This document shows positions 1 to 11,343 of a stretch of DNA of 64,000 nt, one piece after another. The stretch covers positions 3,906,001 through 3,970,000 of the forward strand of contig JAKZAP010000014.1 in assembly GCA_023053575.1 (NCBI GenBank), read 5' to 3'. A program made the position numbers and the translations under genes. The first letter of the stretch is position 1. Every line of letters begins with the position of its first letter. Origin of the DNA: Branchinecta lynchi. Taxonomy: Eukaryota > Arthropoda > Branchiopoda > Anostraca > Branchinectidae. The notes under the pieces were generated by a model, which was not told where the DNA came from, ran no database searches, and saw only the letters and a list, made by a program, of their open reading frames with translations.

Positions 1-400
1 TAGTCATACTGTGCACAAATTTGAAAACGGAAACTGGAAGGATAAAGTCTAGGAATTAGAACGGGTTCGTAAAATCGAGGGTTTGGAATCCGAGTCCGAA
101 TCCGAATCCAGCCTGACAAGCAGAAGATTCGAATCCGGTCAAAGGACGAATCCTGGACGAATTCGCCGATCTCTAGTAATGAGAAACTAATTGTTGTTAC
201 ACGTTAATTTTGATGTTAAATTGTGATGTTTACAGATTTTATGTTCATAGTCTTACCCACTCCAGTCTCAGTATTTCTTACGACCAAACAAACTGATATG
301 ACTGGTATAATACTATTTTTTTTGTGCAACTGATACCTTGGTTCAAATAAGTATATTTTTTTCCGATTTTATAGTAATCACCGTTTTTCTGAATTTGCGG

Positions 401-724
401 CAGAGATGGGCGAATCCGATCGTGAAAGGATTCGATTCCAAATCCAGGCCTAGGTACGAACCCGAATCCACCATTTCATGCTGAGGTTTTGAATCCGGAT
501 TCGAATCCGACCTTAGCAAAGATCAAATCATGTACACTGTCTAAAAATTGGGAAAACGGAAACTGGAAGGATGAAGTCTATGAATTTGAGCGGATTCGTA
601 AGATTGAGGGGTTGGAATCCGAGCCCGAATCTGAATCAGCCTGACAAGCCGAAGATTCGAATCTGGCCAAAAAGACGAATCCTGTATTAGAATCCAAATC
701 CGGATTCGGATTCGCCCATCTCTG
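401..724. mobile_element. Non-autonomous hAT element rich in GAATCCGA words
   Basis: Terminal inverted repeats CAGAGATGGGCGAATCC and GGATTCGCCCATCTCTG (17 bp, perfect) flanked by ATTTGCGG (393-400) and ATCTGCGG (725-732), 7 of 8 identical. The interior is built from CCGAATCCGAATC-like words on both strands. A truncated copy of the right half occupies about 1-177. Confidence 0.8.
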
Positions 725-1179
725 ATCTGCGGGCGTTTTTGTTTAAGAAGGAAACCGCATTGTTGTTGTTGTTGTTTTATCGTTTTCTTTTTCATGTGTA
801 TTTGTTTTTGTCCTGTGACACCGTCGGACACACACCTGTTCGAAACACATCATCTTTTACATGACGATTCTGAAAAAGTCATAAAACCTGGATTTTTGTC
901 CAACTAGAATTTTCTGTTTTTTCTACTTACAAACCCACCCTCCTTTTTCCGCCACAGTCAGGATTTCAGACATGTATATTCCTTTCACCTTTTTTTTTGA
1001 AGTTCAAGTTCCCATTTAATGCCAACCTGAATAATAAAACAAATGACCAATTTGACAGTGTGTGGGCCCCAAGATCACACAAAACCAAATTCTAACAAGA
1101 AAGAAAATATAATTAAAAGGACGGATAAATAGTATCATCAGAATAAATGAACAATCAATATATAGCCAAGTTAGCAGAG

Positions 1180-1330
1180 ACTGAACGGATATAAATATTC
1201 CTTCAGCCCAAGCTGACTGCGAATCATATTTGATGGTGCAAAACGGATAAGTCAGCCGAATTTTATTGGAGCTATATTTCGGCCATAATTGGCAAGGGTC
1301 CTCTTCAGGCTCAAAACCGCTCAAGTTGGA
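1180..1330 (-). repeat. Hammerhead-type repeat with damaged cleavage site
   Basis: The minus strand carries CTGAAGA (1308-1302), stem II, GAAA (1280-1277) and the full 3' flank through TTATCCGTTTTGCACCATC to CAGCTTGGGCTGAAGGAA. The cleavage nucleotide is G and U16.1 is C, so it should be inactive. Related partial copies lie at 5030-5095, 7262-7330, 19270-19345, 42831-42890 and 59895-59985. Confidence 0.55.
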
Positions 1331-1709
1331 AAAAACGAACTTGTGGGAAACACGGATATCCTGGCTAGCAAAAAAAATGCTTGAGCAACAAGGGAAATAG
1401 GCTAAAGGTAAAAAAAACTTATATTAATTTATAAATAATATTCATAAGAGTAAAATGAATAATACCATTAATAGCCAATTTAGCCGACTGAAAGGATACC
1501 ATGCTAGCATAAACATGCTCGAGCAACAAAGGAAATAGGTTACAGTTAAAAAAAAATCGTAAGGATTATCAATTATCACTGCCATTACTTTTTATTCATA
1601 GATGATTTTAACTTCTCGCGAAGGGAGTGACAAGCGCTGAGAAAGGGAGCTAGAGACCATTGAATAGCCTGCTGAATGAAATGGATGTACTCGTAGTTTT
1701 GTCATGTTA

Positions 1710-1953
1710 AGTTGCGTTTTTTTTTGGATTCACTTCTGTTTCGTCAAAATTTGTAGTTTGACTCTTGTTTTGTCTTACTTGCGTTTTATTGAGTTCTTGT
1801 TTCCGAAAAGTCAAACTACGCCACACTACGTCTGCGAGGTAGTTTGTAGTTTGAGCTCCGTAGCTTCAGGTTCGAAACTACCGCAAATGAAATGGACAAA
1901 TAAAATGGCTTTTAAGCAAAACTACGCCGAAACCATATCCAAAAAACGCAACT
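1710..1953. mobile_element. AGTTGCGTTTTTTT element with TTA duplications
   Basis: Termini AGTTGCGTTTTTTTTTGGAT and ATCCAAAAAACGCAACT, flanked by TTA (1707-1709, 1954-1956). The interior repeats GTAGTTTGA and TACGCC words. Confidence 0.65.
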
Positions 1954-4250
1954 TTAGTGTGCTACGTTGGCAGAAGGGAAATCTACAGGTGTCGGGAACC
2001 AAAAAATAAAGTTGGTTCTTATCACAAACAGCGTCTGTTGAGACCGTCTTTAAGAAAATTTGTTGCTCACTACCTTTCTCTTCCCTCTATCCATCCTATG
2101 AGGACAGGTGGGCCACCGTATTCTAAATCCATGGTTTTCTGTCGCCTCTTTAAACGGAAAACTCGGTGCTATATCGGGACGGGGCAAAAACGTCAACGTC
2201 CTAATAAACACTTGCTCGGTGGTTAAACTACTAGCACGAACGGGCATTTTCCAACCCCTGAGTTTTTAACGAGATTCTTGAGAGGATTTAAAAAAATGTC
2301 GCACAACTACACCATCACACAGTTCGCCTTGAGTAAAGACTGATAAGGCAAAAGCCGACCGAACCGAGACCGGTCCGTCTAGATTTTTGGTAATCGTTCC
2401 ATGTTTGGATGTTTGTCCATAGGTTGCTGCCATACAGGATGTCATGAATATTTCATGAGACAATTAAAAACATCTCGCGATGAGACAACGCCTCGTAGAG
2501 AGACTTATTAGGACACGGTGAGATTTTTAGATCAGTTTTAGCATGCTGAATCATGAACAAGAATTTGCTCGCAAAAAGGGTCGAGCAGCGCATTGAACGA
2601 TACGTTTTATAAAATAACCACGATTTAAACCGTAATATTTTTACAATGTATTAAACTAGATTTGGATGATGTTAATCTTTTCATTACTCAATTCATAAAC
2701 AAAATCGTCATAATACACCAAAATATCAGCGAGAAACCGTCAAAAGTACGACACTGTCTTGAACAATTCATAGTACATCAACATATTAACAAGACTGGCT
2801 AAATCACTTAGTTAAGAACAATTAAAATTTTCTAACAAAATATGCAAGATTTTTTGTCATTCTTGTAGTTCGGCAACTGCTTTTGAGAATTAGCGCAAAA
2901 TTTCTCGGTGTAGGTTGGATGCTAGTATTTTCGGGTGGTTCCCGCAACGCCCACGATGACTTTCTTACCCACCCTCACCACGCCCACGCTCAGAATGCCG
3001 ACGATCAAAATGCCCATGGTTCAAAATGCCCACAGTTTAGGGGGAGTCCGAAATCACCCTTAATACTCATTGAGCCAAGCTGACTGGGAAACCATTCAGA
3101 AAACGGACAAAAACGGATACGTCAATACGTCGTCCAACTTCAAGGTTTCGTTAGGCTGGCATTATAACGTTGTGTTTTTACTTATTTTATGCTGCTCCCC
3201 TCTTATATAAACTATCAAGTTATAACAATTCTTTAGAGAACAACTTTCCTCCTGGAGTAATCAAAACAACAAAAGGAGAAAAATTCAAACATTCTGTCAA
3301 GATGGTAGGCAATGCCACGAATAAGATGTAAGAATGTTTTAATTTTCGGTAAAAATAAAAAACACACTCAAAGTTTGATTAACCAAACAAGACACAACTT
3401 GAGGATTTCCGAACCTAAAGGATATTCGTCCATCTCACAATCCAAGAAAAACCGAGAAAATAATGTTTCAAAGCTAAAGCTCAAAGGGCTGATTGCGGCC
3501 AGGTTGCAAGGGGAAGAGCATTCGGAAGGGAGTTAGTGCGTGGGGGGGGGGGGGGCAGAGACAAACCTCTGTGAATCTCACCAATGCGGGATAACAAAAA
3601 CAGGGGTCAAATCCATACTCGAGCAGGAGGCACTTGTGCTTACAGATCCTCAGGTACCAACAAACAAACAGAAAATGTCAGCGCGTCTTCTCAATGCTTA
3701 AGAGGAGGATTCAACACCGCGGAATGTTGTTTTCCCGAAAGAGTCCGGAAAAACAGCGGACCAATCAAAAGCGCAGGAAGTGTTATCGCTAGAAGAATCA
3801 CGAACGTTGCATCCTAGGCAATGGCCCAACTGCTCAGATTTTACAGCTTGGCTACGAAACGCGCCTGCGAGAACAATTTGAGCAAACTCAAGAAAAAGGT
3901 CCTTTGGCTATTTAAAACGAAAAAGTAACACCACCACCAGAGAAACAACGCGTAATGACCAGCCTCTTGTGTGTAGAGGGCTATAAAGTGAGGGATTTCT
4001 TACTTCAGAATACTGGGTGTACACAGGGACATATAACAGGGTGAACACTGATCAAGGATTGAACGGAATTCAATCAGGAACCGATCAAAATCGCCCTCTC
4101 AACAGGTTTACGCCACAAACTGGACTATATTCCCTAAGCAACTCAGTCTCCAAAGGGGGGAGGGGGGACAGAGGCGTTAAGATACTTGCGAAGCAACTGA
4201 CGAATAGAGTTTCTAACGTGCCGATAAGGACGGAGACAGACCAGGGACAT
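1954..4250. other. Intergenic/3' flank stretch without recognised content
   Basis: Short overlapping frames on both strands without domain resemblance. A G-run lies at 3541-3555. Whether this is still filamin intron (beyond exon 13) or not cannot be told. Confidence 0.3.
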
Positions 4251-4903
4251 CTGTCAGTTCGACCACACGTCACATCCTCCACACGTAATTTCGTCCGCGC
4301 GTCAGTTGGTGGACACGTCACTTCGCCCACATGTCAGTTCACCAGTCCTAAAGTCCTACAGTTGACCCACACGTCAGTTCACCAATGAAAATCCATCAGT
4401 TGACACAAACATCACTAGGCTCATATTTTGAAAATAAAAATATATTTTTTATGGAAATTGTATAAAAAAAGGCAAGCGGCAAGCGAGCCGCCGTCACGCA
4501 TTTACGCTAAGCTTGCGTATCTCGGGAAATCCTTAAAGTTTAACCGAAAAAGGCCTAAAACAGAACAATCTAATTGCCCATCACATATTCACTTAAAGAG
4601 GCTTGAAGAACCGATGAAAGTGCGTTACTTCGTTACTCCGCTATTCACGAATAATCGTTTTTCATTATATGGAATTTCCCTGTCGGATTTGTGGTACCTC
4701 TACGAGCTTGTACCTGTGTTGTATGCTTGACAAAAACGATTTATGAGAAATAAGCGTTCACGCAGTGAGCTACCTCCGGCAAGATGATCATAGCTGCGTT
4801 TGTATTCAGATTCGACTTTTCCGTGTAATAGTATAAATTCTGCGTTGTGAGGACGGCTGTAGATATGCTGAACGTCATATATTTGACGGTGCAAAACGGA
4901 TAA

Positions 4904-4968
4904 GTCAACTATACATTCTACTAGAGCTATATTTCGGCCCTTTTTGGCAAGGGTCCTCTTCAGGCTTA
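4904..4968 (-). ncRNA. Candidate type I hammerhead ribozyme, complete core
   Basis: On the minus strand: CTGAAGA (4963-4957), then a stem II hairpin GGACCCTT/AAGGGCC with one bulged A, then GAAA (4935-4932), then a 5-bp stem III (ATATA with TGTAT; one U-G pair), then U16.1 and A as cleavage nucleotide (4910). Stem I has three pairs (AGC with GTT, including G-U), then a mismatch. Known hammerheads need C-U-G-A-N-G-A, G-A-A-A, an A15.1-U16.1 pair and a non-G at the cleavage position; all are met. Activity is inferred. Confidence 0.6.
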
Positions 4969-5389
4969 CACCACTCAAGCTGGAAAATTAATTTGTCAAC
5001 TTGTCTCGTCTTAACTTAACAAATTAATTTTCCAGCTTGAGCCTGGACAGGACCCTTACCAAGAAGGGTCGAAAGCTCTACTAAAATGTAGGTGACTTTT
5101 AATTAATTAATAATCTTATTACCCATCAGAATGTATAACAAGAGCTGTAAGCTCATATGGCACTTGCAAGGGTTAAGATGTTTTGATTGATCAAAAGTAA
5201 GTTTCGACTTTGCGGTTGAGATGCGCACTCTAAGGGAGCTGGAACTTCATTTGCAAGCAAAACCCTTGAGGCAAAAATGCTAATGGGCTGATGAGCATCA
5301 TGAAAATGAATATATTGCTTAAAAGTATTTTTTTTTACTTTGCGGTCAAGATTGGTACTTTAAGGAATAATCGGATTTGGGAAGTAGCA

Positions 5390-7070
5390 ATCTCTAAGCA
5401 AATGTTGTTGAATCTCCAATATTCCAGCAAAGTTGCATCGTCCTAGCACATCTGGAAGTACCTGAACTCGCGATCACCGGAATCAAAGACCCCCCCCCCT
5501 TCAACTCCACCCACAATACCCGAAGCCAATCTGGTTCTGTAAATGATTAATCCAGAGCATCTATTTGTCATTCCCACGAAGATCACCAGAGAAAAAGGTC
5601 CTCTGTTCAGTTATTAAATTTCACTCGAATCCGATCACCCGTTCAAACTAACTTACCATCATTCTAACTGTTTCTCGAGATTTCCGGTCCCCCCTCATCT
5701 CCCCCATGGTGCCCGTAGCCAATCCGATTCAGCAAATGATTTACCTAGAGCATCGGTTTGTTCTTCCCGCAAAGTTCCATTCCGATCTCTCCATTCTAAG
5801 CGGGTCACGTAACCCCCCCCCCCCCCCAATAGTTGCCGGATCCGCTCCGGATATGAAAAATGTCACCGGAGAAATGTCCTCTGTTGAATTCTTAAATTTC
5901 ACTCGAATCCGATAACCCATTCCAAAGTTACGCATGACTGAAAATTCCGGATTCCCCGCCCTCCACTCCCCCCACTTTTATCAGATCGACAAAATTTTGA
6001 TTTTGAAGTCAGTTTGATCGGGTCTCTGATATGCCTGCCAAGTTTCATCGTGAAAATCCCCAAAACCGCCATCACCGGAATTCCGGGAACCCCCCTCCCC
6101 CCCATAAGTGTTCGGAACCAGTGCAATGGTCTAAAGGATTTATCTAGAGCAGATGCTTGTTCTTCCCAGCAAGTTTCACTCCGATCCCTCCATTTTAACC
6201 GTTTCTTGAAATTTCTAGTCTCCCCCCCCCCAACTCCCCCCGGCTACCGAATATGGTCAAAACTTTAAACGGGAACTCACAGACATATAATCTATTCAGT
6301 TATTAAGTTTCATTACAATCCGATCGCCCATTCGAAAGTTACACACTTCTCAATTTCCCGGATTCCCCTGCCTTCCACTCCCCCCCAAAATGGTCGGATC
6401 GGAAAACTGATTATTTCTAAGTTTGTTTGGTCGGGTCTCTGATATGCCTGTCAAGTTTCATGGTCCTAGCACAACTGGAAGTACCCTAACTCGAAAAAGT
6501 GTGACAAAATGCCCTAAATTTTCAAGTTTCCAGCGCCCCCCACTCCCCCGCATATGGTCGGATCGGGAAACTGATTATTTCCAGGTTAGTTTGGTCGGGT
6601 CCTTGCTATGCCTGCCAAGTTTCATTGTCCTACCTCATCTGGAAGTACCCTAACTCGAAAAAGTGTGACAAAATGCCCTAAATTTTCAAGTTTCCAGCGC
6701 CCCCATTTCCCCGCATATAGTCGGACCGGCAAACTGATTATTTCTAAGTTTGTTTGGTCGGGTCTCTGATATGCCTGTCAAGTTTCATGGTCCTAGCACA
6801 ACTGGAAGTACCCTAACTCGAAAAAGTGTGACAAAATGCCCTAAATTTTCAAGTTTCCAGCGCCCCCCACTCCCCCGCATATGGTCGGATCGGGAAACTG
6901 ATTATTTCCAGGTTAGTTGGTCGGGTCCCAGATATTCCTGCCAAGTTTTACTGTCCTAGCACATCTGGAAGTACCCCAACTCGAAAAACTGTGACAAAAA
7001 ACTCGGACCGACCGACAGACGGAATTGTGATCGGTATATGGCACTTGAGCCAGAGTCTGCAAATGCCATA
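5390..7070. repeat. Satellite-like array, unit about 164 bp
   Basis: Four regular units (TGGTCGGATCGG at 6391, 6555, 6718, 6882; periods 163-164) follow more diverged units back to about 5390. Each carries GTTTGGTCGGGTCTCTGATA, CCAAGTTTCATxGTCCTAGC, ATCTGGAAGTACC and a C-rich CCCCCACTCCCCC stretch. The array ends in GACCGACCGACAGACGG and GGCACTTGAGCCAGAGTC. Related pieces: 5139-5390, 37395-37690 (reverse) and 63790-64000. Confidence 0.8.
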
Positions 7071-7877
7071 AAAACACAAAAAACAGAGTAGGAAAAATAA
7101 GGAAAAGCTACACAATGCACAACACTACGTAATCAACAACAAATTATCAACTATTTCAGGAGTCTATACATATCGCTTGTCGGATCAAGATCTAGCCTAT
7201 ACCGCCGTAAACATTTCTGCACAGCAATTACGTCAGTAACTGCTTATTGCCGTGGCTTATCGTGTTGCCATGGCTTATCCGTTTTGCACCGTCAAATATG
7301 ATTCGCAGTCAGCTTGGGCTGAAGGAATCTCTATGAACATCATACTAGAGCAAATAGTGAAAAATAAAAAATTATCCCTTAACACAATCCAAATAATGCC
7401 GTGATGCAGCTAATGATAAAACAAAGCTGGCTTTTCAGTTAAACTTGAAGTGGTTTGGTAAACAATCTTTGGGCGTAGTGATGGATTTTGCAGACGAACT
7501 AACTTCTGTGTGAACTGACGTGTGGACGAAATGAGGGGCGAACCCCACAGAAGCCAGTTGGATCTTATTGGGTGTAGGAGGCTGACGTCACTTATACGCT
7601 AAGCGACACCCGGAAGGGGAAACAAGTCAAGTCACTATTTAAAATACAACTGGAGCGTTTCCAGTTAATTGGCCAGCTCATGTCCCATAATTCCACGCCG
7701 TACTGTAACGCAGCACTTGCAGGGACAGTTAGCATGTATTTAGACAGCATGTACGTAGTTAGCGTCAAATCTGACAAGTGGATGATTAAAATGTGGTCGC
7801 TACTGTTTTCCAGAGAAAAATTTGGTTCCAGAAGTCAGGCGAGTTTTTAAAAATTGGCGACTCGAATGGTCAGCATT

Positions 7878-8208
7878 AGTTGCGTTTTTTATCTCAATTC
7901 TTGTCACGATTCTCGTCACAATTCTCCTACTTCGTGTTTTATGACTATCGATATCAAGCCAATTCTCATTTTCTTACATTTTTGTCTCAAACGAGAACGG
8001 GAAAAGTTTCGCAATTCTGCAGGAACGGCAAGTTCCTTCGATAGTCACTACTCGATTCTCGATCTCCACGAAATCTCCTTCCTCATTGGTCCACAAAGGG
8101 CGGATTTCGGTATGTATTAACAGGTATGTCTAAACTGGCTGGGATGGGTAAATTGATGTTTTTGTCAAAAGCGCGAACTGAGAGAACTCGCAGATAAAAA
8201 ACACAACT
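7878..8208. mobile_element. AGTTGCGTTTTTTATCT element
   Basis: Termini AGTTGCGTTTTTTATCT and AGATAAAAAACACAACT (one mismatch), flanked by ATT on both sides. The interior contains TTGTCACGATTCTCGTCACA repeats. Related at its ends to 1710-1953 and 57652-58068. Confidence 0.65.
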
Positions 8209-8810
8209 ATTACTGTTCCCATTTCGATTTTCATCTTGGTAATCGCATAAAATAAAACTAAAGAAGTAAACAAATGCCCCTTTTAGAAAACCCGAATCTT
8301 TTGATTCAATCCTCTTCCAGATTTTCATGCTTGGTACGATCAGATCCTGATCGGGATAAAAAAATTTGCTGCATAATACCAGAAATTTCGTGAAAACGAG
8401 ATTCCAGCGATTAACGTACACAATGAGAGCGAAGGCAAAGAAGGAATGAAGCCAGCTAGTGGCACGGGTGCTTTAAGAGATATGCCAAGTTTCACAATAC
8501 ATCAATCCGTTCGGGAATCACCGTTATCGCAGCAGACTCGGTGCAGATTCGAGGTCAGTTCAGTTCAGTTTTATTAAATGCAAAAATAAATGAATAAAAT
8601 AAGTTTAGACCCCTACAAATCTTCATGGCTCGTTACATAGGGGTTATAATACCAAAAGAATCAACAAATAAACGATTATTTCATGCCATTCAGGGGTATC
8701 CTTGCCCTCATTTCGGATTCAGGAAACTTTGAGGTTTATATTACCTGACGGATACCTTATCAAGCTGACGCAGAAGCGATGTTGTCTAGTTGATTTATTT
8801 TAAAACTTAA

Positions 8811-9180
8811 AGGACCCCTCGCACTATTTACTTTTCAACTTACAGTATTTTAAAATATTTGAATACTTTTAAACTAGGCTGTGCTTTCAACAAATAACCC
8901 ACGGTCTTGGGTGTTTTAAGTCTTTTCCGAGACCCGCTGACTTGTAGCGAAAACAGGGAAACAATTTACATAACTGGTTTTTCTGATGGAAAACTTCTCG
9001 CAGACAACCGTCGACAGCGTGATACACATCGAATGTAGAAAAGCACGGCAAGTGAGAAAATAAGCGTGGTTTTGTAGATGGGTTAGAATGACCCGTACGA
9101 AATTCGAGTCTCCGGGTTTAGAAATAACTGGAGTGACTATGGAAGTAGGTTGCGTTAGTATTATAGGTAAGACAGGTCAT
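8811..9180 (+). mobile_element. TTAA-flanked AGGACC element, copy 1
   Basis: Flanked by TTAA (8807-8810 and 9181-9184); starts AGGACCCCTCGC and ends AGACAGGTCAT. Contains AACAAATAACCCACGG, TTCTGATGGAAAACTTCTCG and GATACACATCGAATGTAG blocks shared in reverse with the copy at 10048-10452. TTAA duplications are the piggyBac habit, but the termini are not the classical ones. Confidence 0.7.
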
Positions 9181-10047
9181 TTAAAGGACCGAATACTGAA
9201 AAAACCTATTGATAACCTCTTTGTCCCCACGCTTTACATCTTTCTCAAAAAGAAAATAACGTCCGTCACTCTGCCTGACATTCGTCAGTGGTTGGATTGG
9301 AAAAAAAAACAATGCGTTCTCCCAGGAGTCCGGGAAATGGAAATAAAGAAATATAAATAGAAAACGACGAAATGCTACTGTTCCAGTTCCCGGACACTCG
9401 TGGGAAAAGTCAGAAACATTTGGTTCTTTTTGACCGCAGTACATTGGGTTATTTTTAAATTATTCAAGAAATTGATTGCTGATCTACGTCGTGCCGTCTT
9501 AAATAGCAGAGTTATATTTTAGTTGGACGGAGGAAAAATAAAAGATTTTTAATGTCGACAGAAAAATGCTTTCTCGAGACAACGCTAAACATAATGTTCA
9601 ATGGTAAGAGATTTACTGACTGCACGGTGTTGTTAAACAATCCGTAAAATACGAATTACGACGTCTGAGAAACCCTCCAGGACAGGAAAAAACCGACAAG
9701 ATGAAACCAGGGATTTAACTGGACTGGCTTTAAACGTGGAAAAGAAGCATCAGTAAAATACACGCAATAAAATAAAAAAGACAAAGACCACCCGGGGTAG
9801 AAGCAAACAATGGAACAACGTTTTATTTAGTTCTTTTTTTTTGTGCTTTATCTATTAACGGACCCCCGCACTACCTTACTGCTTCTGTTCCAATATTTTA
9901 AAATAGTTGAGTTTTTAAAGCTAGGCCCCTTTTTTAACATAATACAGACGGCTTTGGCTGTTATAAGTTTTTCTCCAGGACTGTTGATTTCTAGCAAAAA
10001 CTCGGTAAAAAATACATTACGGTTTCTGACGAATGAACTTCTGTTAA

Positions 10048-10452
10048 AGGACCTTCTTACCTAGAATACTAACGCAACATACTTCCATAATCACTCCATA
10101 TATTTCTAAACCCGGAGACCCCAATTCCGTAGGGTACATTCTAACCCTTTAACAAAACCACGCTTTTCTCATTTACCGTGTTTCTAGCAAAACCGCGCTT
10201 TTCTCATTTACCGGGTTTTGCTACCTTCGATGTGTATCACGCTGTCGCGAGTTGTCTGCGAGAAGTTTTTCCATCAGAAAAACTGGTTAGGTAAATTGTT
10301 TTCCTGTTTTCGCTGTAAGTCAACGGATCTCGGAAAAGGCTTAAAAAAAAAGCCAAAACCGTGGGTTATTTGCTGAAAGCATAGCCTAGTTTTAAAGTAT
10401 TCAAATAATTTAAATTACTGTAAGTTGAATAGTAAATAATGCGAGAGGTCCT
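10048..10452 (-). mobile_element. TTAA-flanked AGGACC element, copy 2 (reverse)
   Basis: TTAA at 10044-10047 and 10453-10456; plus strand starts AGGACCTTCTTACC and ends GCGAGAGGTCCT. It has a local tandem duplication of a roughly 34-base block (CAAAACC(A/G)CGCTTTTCTC). Confidence 0.7.
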
Positions 10453-10541
10453 TTAACAATTGCCGAGTCGCAAGCAGCGAAACATGGAAAGTGCGAAAGT
10501 CAGTGGTGTGTCGTTGGGGGGGGGGGGGGGGTGCTACTTAC

Positions 10542-10677
10542 AGTGAAGGTGTAGAAGCCATCGGGAACTGGTTGACCTCCGAACTTAACACTAATGGTGT
10601 ATTCCCCAGCGTCCTTGACGTTGTAGAAAATGCTGAAGGTTCCATCTCCGTTGTCTTCGATGTCGATATCCAAATCG
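10542..10677 (-). CDS. cher: Filamin exon 13 of window (second half of repeat 15 equivalent)
   Basis: The exon is 136 nt; its first base completes a codon begun in the preceding exon, followed by 45 codons. It encodes the DIEDNGDGTFSIFYN turn and ends with the strand around VKFGGQPVPDGFYTF. The acceptor follows a T-rich tract (TTCTTTAAG) and the donor is GTAAGT at 10541-10536. The product is the C-terminal half of the repeat that directly precedes hinge 1 in vertebrates, so the next exon should carry hinge-like sequence or repeat 16; neither is recognisable in 1-10541. A G-run of about 15 bases lies 10 bases inside the following intron. Confidence 0.95.
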
Positions 10678-10701
10678 CTTAAAGAACAAACAAATTACTA
10701 A

Positions 10702-11343
10702 GAGCGTGCTCCCCCCTAGTTACCGTAGTCACCACGCATGAGTCACGAATTCTGGCTTTTAGCCGTCAAGGCTGGAATGATCTTTCTATTTTCCAGCATA
10801 ATATCATGCCAATGGCGAATCCGACCGATCACGTTACAGTGATGCGCTTACTACGCTCCTGAGCATGGTAAGCAAATAGTTAGTATTAGTTTTAGTTACT
10901 ATTTCCAGAAGGTTGGAACGGTCAGCGTAGTATCTTTTTACGAGGTTAGAACGAAAATAGTATCTAATACTTGCCCTACTACTGATAGAAGGGTGGCAGA
11001 GGCGTTACTAGCCAAAATGTTTGGGGGGGGGGGGGGGACGAGTCATTTACTGTCTGACTGGTATTTTTATCGCCAGGTTCTGCGGAAAAAACGACTGTTT
11101 TCAACAACCAAAACTTACAGTTTTGAAAAAATCGACGGATTTTCATAAAAACCGACTATTTTGACGAAAAATCGACTAATTTTCAGAAAAAACGACTGGT
11201 TTCATGAAAAAAATCAACTGTTCTTACTAAAAATCGCAGCGCACGGTTATTTTTTACCGACTGGCTGACAGCTTTTTTTTTTGGGGGGGGGGGCGTCCCC
11301 CCTCCCCCCCAGTCGTGCCGCCCCTGAAGGGTGGAACACGCTC
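10702..11343 (+). mobile_element. GAGCGTGTTCCA-type inverted-repeat element, copy 1 (split by hAT)
   Basis: Family of about 290 bp with termini GAGCGTGTTCCA and TGGAACACGCTC. Common internal blocks: ACGTCACGAATTCTGGC, CAATCACGTTACAGAGATGC, GAGCATGGTAAGCAAATAGT and repeated TAGTTACTATT. This copy is interrupted by the hAT element at 10997-11326, so it is the older insertion. Confidence 0.75.
10997..11326. mobile_element. Non-autonomous hAT element with exact 8-bp duplication
   Basis: Inserted at the right end of a GAGCGTG-type element. Termini CAGAGGCG and CGCCCCTG are 8-bp inverted repeats with one mismatch, flanked by AAGGGTGG (10989-10996 and 11327-11334). It has long G or C runs near both ends (11023-11037, 11283-11293) and an interior of irregularly repeated AAAATCGACT/AAAACGACTG words. 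No coding capacity. Confidence 0.85.

Noticed and set aside
5390..7070. CRISPR-like regular repeats
   Set aside because: Period of 164 bp without short repeats and unique spacers, in a eukaryotic intron-rich context.
10491..10541. Read-through of filamin exon 13 into a proline-rich end (possible short isoform)
   Set aside because: The donor is a perfect GTAAGT, and the prolines come from the C-run in the intron on that strand; no polyadenylation signal noted.
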